Shown: one piece after another, positions 9,385-18,075 of the stretch
Position numbering within the stretch: position 1 is the stretch's first letter
Layout: every line of letters starts with the position of its first letter
Assembly: GCF_001598695.1 (NCBI RefSeq)
Contig: NZ_BCZK01000009.1
Coordinates: 1 to 64,000, forward strand
Reading direction: 5' to 3'
DNA: 64,000 nucleotides
DNA from: Klebsiella oxytoca NBRC 105695
GTDB lineage: Bacteria > Pseudomonadota > Gammaproteobacteria > Enterobacterales > Enterobacteriaceae
The notes under the pieces: generated by a model
Told to the model about the DNA's origin: nothing
The model's database searches: none
Seen by the model: only the letters and a program-made list of their open reading frames with translations
Position numbers and translations under genes: made by a program

Positions 9385-10344
9385 TTAATTCACCGTCAGG
9401 CGCAGGGCCAGATCCTGCGGATAGGGATCAAAGTAGTTCTGCGTCTGCAGGTAACGATCCGGGTATTCCGCCAGATAGTGCTTAAGCAGCGTTAGCGGTG
9501 CGAGGATCGGCAGCAGTCCGGAGCGATAGTTGAGGATCACGTCGCGTAACTCGCCGCGCTGGCGGCTGTTCAGCTGGTTACGGAAGTAGCCCTGAATATG
9601 CATCAGTACGTTGGTGTGATTTTTACGCGAGGCGGGCTTTTTCAGGATCGCCATCAATTTGTCGCGGTACGCCACAAAGAAAGCCTCCAGATCCTCCCAT
9701 TCATGCAGCGAGGCAACGAACGGGCCAATTTCCCGGTAACCCGCCTGATGGTGAGCCAGCAGCTGAAGCTTATAGCGGCTATGGAAATCCAGCAGCCCAC
9801 GGCGCGTCAGGCCACTTTTGTGCAAGCAGTTGAGCTCGTGCAGGGCAAAAACTCTTTCGACAAAATTCTCACGCAGCGCCGGATCGTGCAGGCGGCCGTC
9901 CTCTTCTACCGGTAGCCAGGGATATTTCTCCAGCAGCGCGGCGGTAAATAACCCTGTGCCTTCTTTACGTCCGCGATTGCCCTTATCATCATACAGCCGC
10001 ACGCGCTCCATACCGCAGCTAGGTGATTTGGCGCAGACGATAAATCCCGACAGTTCGCCCAGCGTCGTAAGGTGGGCGCTGGCAAAATCGGCCATTTTCT
10101 CCGTTACGTCGTCGTGCGGAGCATGGGTGAAGCGCATGCGGATATCCCCTTCGCGAGTTTGGACCAGCCGCAGCGCAGGCCGGGGAACGGGCAGGCCGAT
10201 CGCCATCTCCGGACAGACGGGCTTAAACGCGACCCATTGCGCCAGCTCATCCATCACGAATCCCATTCGCTTATGCCCGCCGTCGAATCGCACGGCTGCA
10301 CCGGTCAAACATCCGCTGATCCCAATCAAAGGTTGTGTGCTCAT
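9385..10344 (-). CDS. DUF523-DUF1722 protein (TudS-like desulfurase domain fused to YbgA domain)
   Basis: The 319-residue protein joins two domains. Residues 1-150 are DUF523, the family of the [4Fe-4S] thiouracil desulfidase TudS; candidate cluster or catalytic cysteines are Cys12 (GCLTG), Cys44 (VCPE), Cys104 and Cys110 (CAKSPSCG). Residues from about 185 onward are DUF1722, the domain that forms E. coli YbgA, encoded next to the photolyase gene phrB there. It is the last gene of the operon, 14 bp after the DUF3833 gene. A role in repair or detoxification linked to light or oxidative stress is inferred from that association; the substrate is unknown. Confidence 0.85.
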   Translation of the reverse strand: MSTQPLIGISGCLTGAAVRFDGGHKRMGFVMDELAQWVAFKPVCPEMAIGLPVPRPALRLVQTREGDIRMRFTHAPHDDVTEKMADFASAHLTTLGELSGFIVCAKSPSCGMERVRLYDDKGNRGRKEGTGLFTAALLEKYPWLPVEEDGRLHDPALRENFVERVFALHELNCLHKSGLTRRGLLDFHSRYKLQLLAHHQAGYREIGPFVASLHEWEDLEAFFVAYRDKLMAILKKPASRKNHTNVLMHIQGYFRNQLNSRQRGELRDVILNYRSGLLPILAPLTLLKHYLAEYPDRYLQTQNYFDPYPQDLALRLTVN

Positions 10345-10358
10345 GGCATAATCCTCTT

Positions 10359-10892
10359 TTATTGTGCTGTCCGGGTGAAGAAAAGGGTGACGGTGGCGAC
10401 GGTAACGCCAAATTTCTTCATCTCCGTTTTGTTGAACAGATGCACGCCGTCCTGCAGGAACATCCAGTCGTCGAAATCGAGTCGCCAGCGGCTACCCTCG
10501 GCTTTTACGTTCATGCTGTAGCGCCAGTGAAAAGCGTTGCCCGATGCCTGGCCAAGCGCCACGCCGGTAATATCGCCAGCGGTGCCTTGATAACGGTTGT
10601 CGCCGGTGCGGCGAATGCGCCATACCCGCTGCTGCTTTTCGCCATCATCGTAGACAAAGCGTTCATGTAGCGTCAGCGTGTCGCCAACAACCTCACCGTC
10701 AATCTCAACATGAAAGCGGCGTAGCTGCTTGCCATGGCGATCCTGCACCATCCCCCATGCTTCGGTTTTACCCTGAAAATAGTGGAAGATATCCAGCGCC
10801 GGCTGCTGCTGTCGATAATCGGTCACTTCGGCGCTGCAGCCCGCCAGCGCCAGCATCAGCAGCGCGAGGCCAAGGGTCAAAATGCGTTTCAT
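10359..10892 (-). CDS. DUF3833 family lipoprotein
   Basis: A 177-residue protein with a clear lipoprotein signal (MKRIL, hydrophobic run, lipobox LAGC with Cys19). The rest is a lipocalin-like beta-rich domain recognised as DUF3833 from segments such as LDIFHYFQGKTEAWGMVQDRHG. It overlaps the upstream methyltransferase gene by 4 bp. Members of this family are regularly found with DUF1365, an FAD oxidoreductase and a cyclopropane-synthase-like enzyme, so a role in handling a modified lipid in the envelope is plausible. The biochemical function is not established. Confidence 0.85.
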   Translation of the reverse strand: MKRILTLGLALLMLALAGCSAEVTDYRQQQPALDIFHYFQGKTEAWGMVQDRHGKQLRRFHVEIDGEVVGDTLTLHERFVYDDGEKQQRVWRIRRTGDNRYQGTAGDITGVALGQASGNAFHWRYSMNVKAEGSRWRLDFDDWMFLQDGVHLFNKTEMKKFGVTVATVTLFFTRTAQ

Positions 10893-12112
10893 GATGTTCG
10901 CTCCGCGGTGAGCTGCACGACGCTGATGGTGCGGGCGTTAAATCCGGCCTCACAGTAGCCGAAGTAATAAAGCCACATGCGGCGGAAACGTTCATCAAAG
11001 CCGAGCTTCTCGATATCCTGCCAGGCGTGGAGAAAACGCTGCCGCCAGTGGGCCAGGGTACGGGCGTAGTCCGGGCCCATATCGAACAGATCGCGCATCA
11101 CAAAATCGGTATGGCGCGTCATCAGTTCGTTCATCACTGTAATGCTGGGCAAAAATCCGCCCGGAAAGATATAGCGCTGAATAAAATCCACGCTTTTGCT
11201 GTAGCCGCGATAGCGCTGGTCCTGGATGGTGATTGCCTGGATCGCCATCCTGCCGCCCGGACGCAAGCGCGCCTGACAGGTGCGGAAAAAAGCCGGCAGA
11301 TAGCGTTGGCCCACGGCCTCAATCATCTCCACCGACAGCAGCTTGTCGTACTGGCCGGTGAGATCGCGGTAATCGCAGAGCAGCACGTCGACGCGATCCT
11401 GAAGCCCGGCGCGGGCAATCCGCGCTTTGGCCCACTGAAACTGTTCCTGCGACAGGGTGGTGGTGGTGACCCGACAGCCGTAATGGCGAGCGGCGAATTC
11501 GGCCATTGCTCCCCAGCCGGTACCGATCTCCAGCAAATGATCGCCGGGCGTAAGCGCCAGACGCTCGCACAGGCGCGCCATTTTGGCCCGCTGGGCCTGG
11601 GTGAGATCCTGACCGTCATCGGTAAACAGCGCGCTGGAGTAGAGGAGCTCGTCGTCAAGAAAGCGGGCGTAAAAGTCGTTGCCCAGATCGTAATGGGCGG
11701 CGATATTCTCCTTCGCCTGCGCGCGCGAGTTGCGGCGCGTCCAGTGGCGCAGTCGTTCTACGGGCTTGCCCAGTAGCCGGAAGCCGCGCTCCAGCCGTCC
11801 CAGCACCTGGCCGTTGCGCGCCAGGATCTGCAGCAACTGCGTCAACTGCTGGCTCTCCCATTCTCCGTCCATCCAGGCCTCCGCCGCGGCAAGGCTGCCG
11901 CCAGTGAGTAAGCGCCAGTAGACGCCCGCGGAGAGGACGTGCGCGTCGGCGCGTAACGTCGCGGCGGGGTCGCCAAAGTGAAAGGTCTGCGCCCCTTCGC
12001 GAACGGTGAGCGAGCCTTCACGAATGCCGCTCAACAGACGAAAGAGCAACCAGCGCGCGATACGTACGTTGCGCGGGATATCGGGCTCAAGCGCAAAAAC
12101 GGGATCGGTCAT
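10889..12112 (-). CDS. Cyclopropane-fatty-acyl-phospholipid synthase family methyltransferase
   Basis: A 407-residue SAM-dependent enzyme that should act on the double bond of phospholipid acyl chains. The catalytic half carries AHYDLGNDFY (139-148), typical of Cfa enzymes, and the SAM loop LLEIGTGWGA (193-202), followed by LSVEMIEAVG containing the conserved acidic residue. It is a second, divergent paralogue rather than the housekeeping cfa, as shown by the operon context. Related enzymes in this setting (CfaB-like, or UfaM in furan fatty acid synthesis) methylate lipids as protection from singlet oxygen. It overlaps both neighbours by 4 bp. Confidence 0.88.
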   Translation of the reverse strand: MTDPVFALEPDIPRNVRIARWLLFRLLSGIREGSLTVREGAQTFHFGDPAATLRADAHVLSAGVYWRLLTGGSLAAAEAWMDGEWESQQLTQLLQILARNGQVLGRLERGFRLLGKPVERLRHWTRRNSRAQAKENIAAHYDLGNDFYARFLDDELLYSSALFTDDGQDLTQAQRAKMARLCERLALTPGDHLLEIGTGWGAMAEFAARHYGCRVTTTTLSQEQFQWAKARIARAGLQDRVDVLLCDYRDLTGQYDKLLSVEMIEAVGQRYLPAFFRTCQARLRPGGRMAIQAITIQDQRYRGYSKSVDFIQRYIFPGGFLPSITVMNELMTRHTDFVMRDLFDMGPDYARTLAHWRQRFLHAWQDIEKLGFDERFRRMWLYYFGYCEAGFNARTISVVQLTAERTS

Positions 12113-12831
12113 GAGCGTTCACTCCTGCTGACAGGATGGTTGTACAGCGGCACGCGCTTGAGCCACAGCCGTAGCGCCTGCCAGTAAATCGCGAGAACGG
12201 TTTTCAGCGTCATCAGCGGAATGCGCAGCAGCAGCCCTCGCAGGTTGGCCCGGGTTAAGGGTTCACGGCTCAGGGCCAGCGTGGCATCGAAGACTTTTGC
12301 CGTCTGATGGTTCTCAATATGCATATGCAGCGTTTTACCGGGCCGGTTGAATCGCCAGTGATAGACCATGTCCATCGGGTTAAACGGCGAGACGTGAAAT
12401 GCCTTATCCAGCGGACGCGTCCGTTGGCCGTCCACGGCGTAGTAATGCCGTTCATTCCACGGCGTGTTGCGCACTTCTGCCAGTACCCAGCGCAGGGCGC
12501 CTGCGCCGTCATAGCAGTAGTAAAAGTTGACCGGGTTAAAATGAAAGCCCAGATAGCGCAGCTGGGTCAGCAGCATAACGCGGCCATCCGGACGCGCGCC
12601 GGTCAGGCTTTCCAGCCGATTCAGAACCTGCGCTTTCAGCGGCGTACCCAGCGGGTAATCCGCATCGTAAAAAGAGGCGGCAGCAAAACTATTGCGGCGG
12701 ATACCCACTTCGCTGAGCAGGTCCAGTTCATCCAGATCGAGCCAGGCCATGAAGATGCGATAGCGAAAATGGTGCGCTTTCGGCTGGAGACGGCGGTGGC
12801 GTAATACCCCTTCATACAGGCAGCTGTTCAT
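12109..12831 (-). CDS. DUF1365 family protein
   Basis: I start this 240-residue protein at ATG 12831, one base after the TGA of the upstream FAD gene and about 10 nt after GGAG; the longer reading from 13008 overlaps that gene and has no support. Family marks are LYEGVLRHRRLQPKAHHFRYRIFMAWLDL compressed at the N-terminus and the LGFHFNPVNFYYCYD motif in the middle. DUF1365 proteins almost always neighbour an amine-oxidase-like FAD protein and a Cfa-like enzyme, as here, and are thought to take part in lipid modification. The reaction is unknown. Confidence 0.87.
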   Translation of the reverse strand: MNSCLYEGVLRHRRLQPKAHHFRYRIFMAWLDLDELDLLSEVGIRRNSFAAASFYDADYPLGTPLKAQVLNRLESLTGARPDGRVMLLTQLRYLGFHFNPVNFYYCYDGAGALRWVLAEVRNTPWNERHYYAVDGQRTRPLDKAFHVSPFNPMDMVYHWRFNRPGKTLHMHIENHQTAKVFDATLALSREPLTRANLRGLLLRIPLMTLKTVLAIYWQALRLWLKRVPLYNHPVSRSERS

Positions 12832-12832
12832 T

Positions 12833-14092
12833 TCAGCGATTCTCCGTCGCGGCGATGCCGTTGACCACATCGAGGGCGCTGCGCACGCCATCTTCATGGA
12901 AGCCGTTATACCAGTACGCGCCGCAGAACCAGCTCCGCTGGCGGCCGTTGATCTCCTCGCGCCGCAGCTGAGCCGACCCGCTTTGTGGATTAAACAACGG
13001 ATGTTCATAGACCATACGTTTCCAGACGAAGCGCGGGTCCACCGGCGTCGGCGGATTGAGGGTGACGCAGAACAGCGGGGCGTCGGCAGGCAGGCCCTGA
13101 AGAATATTCATGTTGTAGGTGACGCAGGCGCTGGCCTGATCCTGCTCGCTCAGGCGATAGTTCCAGCTGGCCCAGGCGCGCTTACGCACCGGCAGCCAGC
13201 GGGGATCGCTGTGCAGAACCACCTCGTTGCGCTGCCAGCCGATATCGCCCAGAATCTCGCGTTCGGCGACGGTGGGTTCCGCCAGCATGGCCAGCGCATC
13301 GGCCGAATGGCAGGCGAAGATCGCCTGATCGAAATGCTCCTCTCCCGTTGCCAGTTGCAACGTCACGCCATCCTGACCGCGGATAACGTTTTGCACCGGC
13401 GTATTGAGGCGGAGGCTCAGGCGATCGCCAGACCGGACAAGCAGGGCGCGGACGTATTCGCGCGAGCCGCCGGGCACCACGTACCACTGCGGACGCTGGC
13501 GGATATCCAGCAGGCCGTGATTATCAAAGAAGCGTAAGAACAGCGCCAGCGGGAAGCGACGCATCTCCTGTAGCGACGAAGACCAGATAGCGGCCCCCAT
13601 CGGCAGAATGTAGTGGCGCGCAAAAAAAGGGCTAAAGCGGTGGCGCTCGAGGAAGGTCTGTAGCGTGGCGGCCGGGTCGAACGCGCCTCCCAGAGCCTGC
13701 TTCGCCAGCCGATTAAAACGGACGATTTCTCTCAGCAGACCCCAGAAGGCCGGCTTAAGCAGATTGCGTCGCTGGGCGAAAAGCGAACTCAGGCTATGAC
13801 CGTTATACTCCAGGCCACTCTGCGGGTTATGGACCGAAAAGCTCATTTGCGTTTTTTGGCCGCGGATCCCCAGCTCGCTCAGCAGGCCGATAAAGTGCGG
13901 ATAGGTGCGATCGTTATACACAATGAATCCGGTATCGATGGCCCACGTACCCTGCGGCGTGGCGATATCCACCGTTGCGGTGTGCCCTCCCGGCGTGGAT
14001 GCAGCTTCGAACAGGGTTACCTGGTGTTGCGCGGCAAGACGCCATGCGCAGGTCAGCCCGGCAATCCCGCTGCCAATAATCGCGATTTTCAT
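12833..14092 (-). CDS. FAD-dependent amine-oxidase-like oxidoreductase
   Basis: The 419-residue protein begins with a Rossmann dinucleotide motif GSGIAG (7-12) and the nearby FEAASTPGGHTATV that binds FAD in the flavin amine oxidase/desaturase superfamily. Length and composition match the FAD protein found next to DUF1365 and Cfa-like genes in light- or singlet-oxygen-induced operons. The gene overlaps the SDR gene by 4 bp and abuts DUF1365. It probably oxidises or desaturates an acyl chain together with the neighbouring methyltransferase; this is inference from context. Confidence 0.87.
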   Translation of the reverse strand: MKIAIIGSGIAGLTCAWRLAAQHQVTLFEAASTPGGHTATVDIATPQGTWAIDTGFIVYNDRTYPHFIGLLSELGIRGQKTQMSFSVHNPQSGLEYNGHSLSSLFAQRRNLLKPAFWGLLREIVRFNRLAKQALGGAFDPAATLQTFLERHRFSPFFARHYILPMGAAIWSSSLQEMRRFPLALFLRFFDNHGLLDIRQRPQWYVVPGGSREYVRALLVRSGDRLSLRLNTPVQNVIRGQDGVTLQLATGEEHFDQAIFACHSADALAMLAEPTVAEREILGDIGWQRNEVVLHSDPRWLPVRKRAWASWNYRLSEQDQASACVTYNMNILQGLPADAPLFCVTLNPPTPVDPRFVWKRMVYEHPLFNPQSGSAQLRREEINGRQRSWFCGAYWYNGFHEDGVRSALDVVNGIAATENR

Positions 14093-14808
14093 GACCGTAC
14101 CATCCTGCGTAACAGCTTGCGTTGAAGACTTTCAGGAAGCCCGGCCAGCAGGCGCAGAAGCAAACAAAAGCCAGTCGGGAAGGCAATACGATCGTGACCT
14201 TTCGCCAGGCCGCGGCGAATGGCTTTCACCGCCTGCTCCACGCTCACCTGTCCAGGCATTGAAAAATCGTTCTGACGCGTTAGTGGGGTATCAACAAACC
14301 CAGGCGAAACGACCGTGACGGCGATCCCTCGTGGCTCCCAGTCCAGGCGCAGACTGTTGGCAAACCAGGTTAGCGCCGCTTTCGATGCGCCATAGGCCTC
14401 GGCCCGTGGAAAGGGCAGCCAGTGCGCCATCGAGCTCACCAGCACCACGCGATTCCCGGCTGACAGCTGCGACTGAAGCGCTGCCAGGCAGTTCACCGGC
14501 CCGAGAAAATTGGTGGTGATGACTCTTTCAACCAGCCCGGCATCAACCATGCCGCGATCGAGGTACTCGCAGGTCCCGGCGCAGAGAATGACCCAATCGG
14601 CGCGGCAGTTGGCGAGCGTCTGGCGACAGGCATCCCTGTCCGTCATATCGAATGAGAGAACGCGGATGTTGGGGCTGTGCTGCTGTAGCGCCGCCAGACG
14701 AGACGGATCGCGGCCGCAGGCAATGACAAGATGACCATCCGCAGCAAAGGATCTGGCGAGCCCGGCGCCAATGCCGGAGCTGGCGCCGGTGATCAGAACA
14801 GTCATCAT
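14089..14808 (-). CDS. Short-chain dehydrogenase/reductase
   Basis: A 239-residue classical SDR. The cofactor motif TGASSGIG lies at 7-14, the catalytic Ser in VSSMA near 125-126, and the YxxxK pair at Tyr139 and Lys143. A basic residue after the first strand (CGRD) suggests NADP(H). It overlaps the FAD gene downstream and the SnoaL-like gene upstream by 4 bp each, so the operon is translationally coupled. Start at the second ATG (14805) is equally possible. Substrate unknown; context suggests a lipid-derived aldehyde or ketone. Confidence 0.87.
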   Translation of the reverse strand: MMTVLITGASSGIGAGLARSFAADGHLVIACGRDPSRLAALQQHSPNIRVLSFDMTDRDACRQTLANCRADWVILCAGTCEYLDRGMVDAGLVERVITTNFLGPVNCLAALQSQLSAGNRVVLVSSMAHWLPFPRAEAYGASKAALTWFANSLRLDWEPRGIAVTVVSPGFVDTPLTRQNDFSMPGQVSVEQAVKAIRRGLAKGHDRIAFPTGFCLLLRLLAGLPESLQRKLLRRMVRS

Positions 14809-15239
14809 TTCCGCACCCTCCGCTTGACGCCGCGCACCGCCGATCCCAGCAGGGGAAGATGTTCATACAGCATCTCTCCGGCGTCGTAGTAGTCACGCTG
14901 ATGAATAATGCGTTCGTCCTCAATGGTGACCGTTGAACATCCCGCAAGCTCTAGCGCCGCTCCGCCGGCAAGCCGCGGATGCGACCAGTGCATGGTCCAG
15001 GCGACGGCAAAGCGTTGACCGGCGCAGAGCGGGGCATCGAGGGTGAAACGGCAGTGATCCACGTTAGCCAGCAGGTGTGAAAGGTAATCCTGGATTGCGG
15101 CCAGTCCCTGATGTTGGCCAAAAGGATCGATCAGCACGGCATGGGCATGGTACAGCTCGGCCAGCGCTGAGGGCGGCTGGGTATCCAGCGTGGCATAGTA
15201 CGCGCTAAAACGACTGATGGCGGACGACGAGGGACGCAT
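14805..15239 (-). CDS. SnoaL-like / NTF2-fold protein
   Basis: A 144-residue protein with the size and pattern of the SnoaL-like NTF2 fold: an N-terminal helix pair (SRFSAYYATL), HAVLIDPFGQHQGLAAIQDYL, and C-terminal strands ending in IIHQRDYYDAGEMLYEHLPLLG. It is the first gene of the seven-gene operon; AGGAAGTGACCT before the ATG serves as ribosome binding site. In related operons this small protein precedes the SDR and FAD genes. It could be an isomerase-like helper enzyme. The promoter with its palindrome lies just upstream. Confidence 0.83.
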   Translation of the reverse strand: MRPSSSAISRFSAYYATLDTQPPSALAELYHAHAVLIDPFGQHQGLAAIQDYLSHLLANVDHCRFTLDAPLCAGQRFAVAWTMHWSHPRLAGGAALELAGCSTVTIEDERIIHQRDYYDAGEMLYEHLPLLGSAVRGVKRRVRK

Positions 15240-15275
15240 AGGTCACTTCCTGAGTAAACAATGTGGCATAGTTAA

Positions 15276-15307
15276 AACTTACACAATTAATAATATTTGT
15301 CCAAGTT
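15276..15307 (-). promoter_or_regulatory. MerR-type palindrome over the lipid-operon promoter
   Basis: Read on the minus strand, AACTTGGACAA and TTGTGTAAGTT form 11-bp arms with nine complementary positions (AACTTnnACAA) and a 10-bp AT spacer. A -35-like TTGGAC lies inside the upstream arm and the downstream arm reaches the expected -10 area, the arrangement used by MerR-family activators. It sits 37-68 bp before the first gene of the operon. The neighbouring MerR-type gene is the obvious candidate to bind it. Confidence 0.6.
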
Positions 15308-15506
15308 TTGGTGAAAATATTTTTTATTGTTGTTATTTATCATGTGGTTATTATTGAAACTTTGATGCGTGGTTCTGGAGGCGTTAGCGAGAAAAGAGGC
15401 GTCTGCGAGCGGGTGCGAAAAAGTTGCACGAAAAAGCAAAGGGGGATTTTTGTTGGGGCGATACTGAGGGACCTGTTCGCTGCGCCACGGGGTGTGGCGC
15501 ATGCCA

Positions 15507-16235
15507 TTACAGCGCGACAATCTCCAGCGAGACAACCTGCTGCTGCCAGCGTTCAATCTGCCTCTGCCGGGCAGGCGAGAGTTTACCGGTCGTCACCAGC
15601 AGCCATTTGCGTTCTGGCAGGATCTCCGGTGCAAGGGTTGCGGGAGGGGTGGGAAGGACGTCGATGCGGTGACCCTTGCCGGTGCGCTTGAGCGCTTCAA
15701 GCCAGATTTCGCAGGCGTCCGTCAGGTGCCAGCCGGTGATCAGATAGTTATCGCCGGGCGCTTTTTTGTCCCCTTCGAGGCAAAAGGAGGTATAGGCGAT
15801 AATGATGCCATCGAGGATTTCGCGCAGCGTCATGATTGCCGGGACATTGGCGGAAACCTGGCTACGCAGCGGGCGCAGCACTTCGGTGACCAGCTCGGGG
15901 CGGGGATATTCACGACCGGCGTCGTAAATCAGCTGGCGCAGTGATTCGATTTTTCCCTCTTTCAGTCGCTGCAGCATGCTTTCCTGCAAGGTGAGCCAGT
16001 TATTTGTCCGTCGCGCGCCGGGACGGGCCAGCAGGGGCTTGACCTGGCTGACCGGCACCCCTTTTTTGACCCAGTCGAGAATTTTGAGCGCCTGCTGAAT
16101 ATCGTCATCGCTGTACAGACGATGGCCGCCATCGGTACGCTGTGGCTTAAGGAGGCCGTAGCGACGCTGCCAGGCGCGAAGCGTGGTCGCGTTAATGCCG
16201 CAAAGCTGCGCAAATTCACCGATGGAGTAGGTCAT
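15507..16235 (-). CDS. MerR-family regulator of the MlrA/BluR type
   Basis: The 242-residue protein (start ATG 16235, AGG 8 nt upstream) has an N-terminal MerR winged helix: TYSIGEFAQLCGINATTLRA at 2-21 followed by WQRRYGLLKPQRTDGGHRLY, nearly the same as in E. coli MlrA and BluR. The C-terminal region of about 160 residues resembles MlrA and lacks the DxHxxG cobalamin motif of LitR/CarH light sensors, so direct B12 light sensing is not indicated. It is encoded 267 bp upstream of the seven-gene operon on the same strand and probably controls it. In Vibrio and Pseudomonas, LitR-type MerR proteins control very similar gene sets. Confidence 0.88.
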   Translation of the reverse strand: MTYSIGEFAQLCGINATTLRAWQRRYGLLKPQRTDGGHRLYSDDDIQQALKILDWVKKGVPVSQVKPLLARPGARRTNNWLTLQESMLQRLKEGKIESLRQLIYDAGREYPRPELVTEVLRPLRSQVSANVPAIMTLREILDGIIIAYTSFCLEGDKKAPGDNYLITGWHLTDACEIWLEALKRTGKGHRIDVLPTPPATLAPEILPERKWLLVTTGKLSPARQRQIERWQQQVVSLEIVAL

Positions 16236-16335
16236 AAGGTACACCTGATAATCAACAATACTCTCAATAATATACTACGAATAGCGGCGGGTTGAATGGC
16301 TTGCCCCGTTTACCCGCCGCCAGCGTTGCCATCGC

Positions 16336-16680
16336 TCAGTGAGCGGAAAAAGCATACAACCCATAAATCGCCGCCATCCCTGCGATGCTGACCATCGTAC
16401 TGATGACGAACCAGGTCCTGAACGGCTGCTTCTGCGTTTTGTGGCGGAACAGCCTTTGGCCCGCTATCGCGCCAGCCCAGCCGCCCAACAGGCCAAATGT
16501 CAGTAAAGTGGCCTCTGGCACTCTACGCCAGGCCCTGCGCGCCGCCATTTTATCCACGCCATAAATCACCAGCGTCAGTACGTTAATCAGCAGCAGCCAG
16601 ACAGCAAAGGGCCAGGAGGTAAAAAAGCTACCGATCGCTGCGAAGAACAGTAGCAGCCAGCAACACCGGTTGAGATGCAT
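16336..16680 (-). CDS. DUF1294 small membrane protein
   Basis: A 114-residue integral membrane protein with about four hydrophobic segments. The motif YGVDKMAARRAWRRVPEATLL followed by FGLLGGWAGAIAGQ is the DUF1294 signature. Function unknown. It lies between the MerR-type regulator and an MFS gene on the same strand but with gaps near 100 bp on both sides, so it is probably a separate unit. A GC-rich inverted repeat (arms GCGGCGGGT near 16283 and its complement near 16313) follows the stop codon. Confidence 0.87.
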   Translation of the reverse strand: MHLNRCCWLLLFFAAIGSFFTSWPFAVWLLLINVLTLVIYGVDKMAARRAWRRVPEATLLTFGLLGGWAGAIAGQRLFRHKTQKQPFRTWFVISTMVSIAGMAAIYGLYAFSAH

Positions 16681-16778
16681 AATATGAGCCGCGGTTATTT
16701 TTCAGCGTGAATGCAAGCCGCATTATACGCATTACCCGCGACGAGAAAACTCCGCTGCTCGTATCGGATTCAGTGAGC

Positions 16779-17975
16779 TTATTTCGCCGGTTGACGGCTG
16801 GTGAGCAAAGTCATACCCACCGCGGCAAGCAGCAAAATGCCGCTTAAGCCAAACGCGCTTTGCCACCCCAGGCGGTCGAATGCCCAACCTCCAGCAGTTG
16901 AACCCAGCGCGATCGACAGCTGAATGACGGCGACCATCAGGCCGCCACCCGCCTCGGCATCATTGGGCAGGGTCCGCGCTATCCAGGTCCACCAGCCGGT
17001 TGGCGCCGCCGTCGCCAGCATTCCCCATAAGCTTAACAGTACGGCAACGGGCCAGACGTGGTGGCCGACCAGAAGCAGCGTTGCGGCAATCGCCGCCATC
17101 AGCAACGGGAGGGTGATTAAGGTCTGATAAAACCGGGCGTTGAGGAGCGTCGAAACGCACAGAGTGCCGATAAAACCCGCGACGCCGATAGCGAGCAGAA
17201 TCAGTGACAGACCTGAGGCGCTGATATGGGTTACCGTTTCCAGAAATGGCCGCACGTAGGTAAATAAGGCAAACTGGCCCATAAAGAAAAGTCCGCAGGC
17301 CAGCAGGCCGATGGCGACGATGGGGCGGCTGAACAGACGAAGCAAAGCACCGCGTGGCCGACTCGCTGTGGCGCTTTCCATCGCTGGCAGGCTGACGCAC
17401 TGCCAGATGAATGCAGCTATCGCCAGCGGCACGAGGCAGAAAAAAGCGCCGCGCCAGCCGACGGTGGCTCCCAGGTAGCTGCCAAGCGGCGCCGCTACGA
17501 CGGTTGCCAGCGCGTTACCGCCGTTGAAAATCGCCAGCGCACGGGGAACCTGGTGCGCCGGCACCAGTCTGATAGCGGTGGCCGCCGACATGGACCAGAA
17601 GCCACCGATAACGACGCCAATCAGGGCTCTTCCCGCCATATAAACCGCATAGTTGTGGGCGAGGGCAACAATCATTCCCGACGCCGCCATCAGCACCGTC
17701 AGCCCCAGCAGGAGATATTTACGATTCAGACTGCCGGCAAGGTCAGAGATGGTCAGGCTGGTCAGCACCGCCAGGGCGCCGGAAATTGCAATGCCCTGGC
17801 CTGCCAGCCCCTCGGTGATATTTAACTCTCTGGCAATCGGCGTCAGCAGGCTGACCGGCAGAAATTCGGAAGCGATAAGGACAAAAACGCACAGCGTCAT
17901 GGCAAAGACGCCGCCCCAGTGGGCGGGGGGTTGAGGGTGTGGTGTATTACGACTCAATATGGACATGATGGACAT
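16779..17975 (-). CDS. MFS efflux transporter of the NepI/SotB type
   Basis: A 398-residue major facilitator of the DHA1 group with 12 predicted helices. It closely resembles the purine ribonucleoside exporter NepI in several segments: EFLPVSLLTPIARELNI, GRALIGVVIGGFWSMSA and the C-terminal GGWAFDRLGW. It is likely a drug or nucleoside efflux pump; the substrate cannot be told. ATG 17966 is an alternative start with better Shine-Dalgarno spacing. It lies downstream of the hydrolase gene on the same strand, 132 bp away, separated by a hairpin. Confidence 0.85.
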   Translation of the reverse strand: MSIMSILSRNTPHPQPPAHWGGVFAMTLCVFVLIASEFLPVSLLTPIARELNITEGLAGQGIAISGALAVLTSLTISDLAGSLNRKYLLLGLTVLMAASGMIVALAHNYAVYMAGRALIGVVIGGFWSMSAATAIRLVPAHQVPRALAIFNGGNALATVVAAPLGSYLGATVGWRGAFFCLVPLAIAAFIWQCVSLPAMESATASRPRGALLRLFSRPIVAIGLLACGLFFMGQFALFTYVRPFLETVTHISASGLSLILLAIGVAGFIGTLCVSTLLNARFYQTLITLPLLMAAIAATLLLVGHHVWPVAVLLSLWGMLATAAPTGWWTWIARTLPNDAEAGGGLMVAVIQLSIALGSTAGGWAFDRLGWQSAFGLSGILLLAAVGMTLLTSRQPAK

Positions 17976-18075
17976 CTCTGGATATTTTTTCGGCCAGATT
18001 CAGGCCCTGCCGCAAAGGACGCCTGGCATGGAATAGCGGCAAAAAAGGCGGTGAAAAGTCATGGGCGCGAGGGTC

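Noticed and set aside
11027-11776. 249-codon plus-strand frame inside the Cfa-like gene
   Set aside because: Antisense shadow caused by high GC; the minus-strand gene has clear SAM-binding and Cfa motifs.
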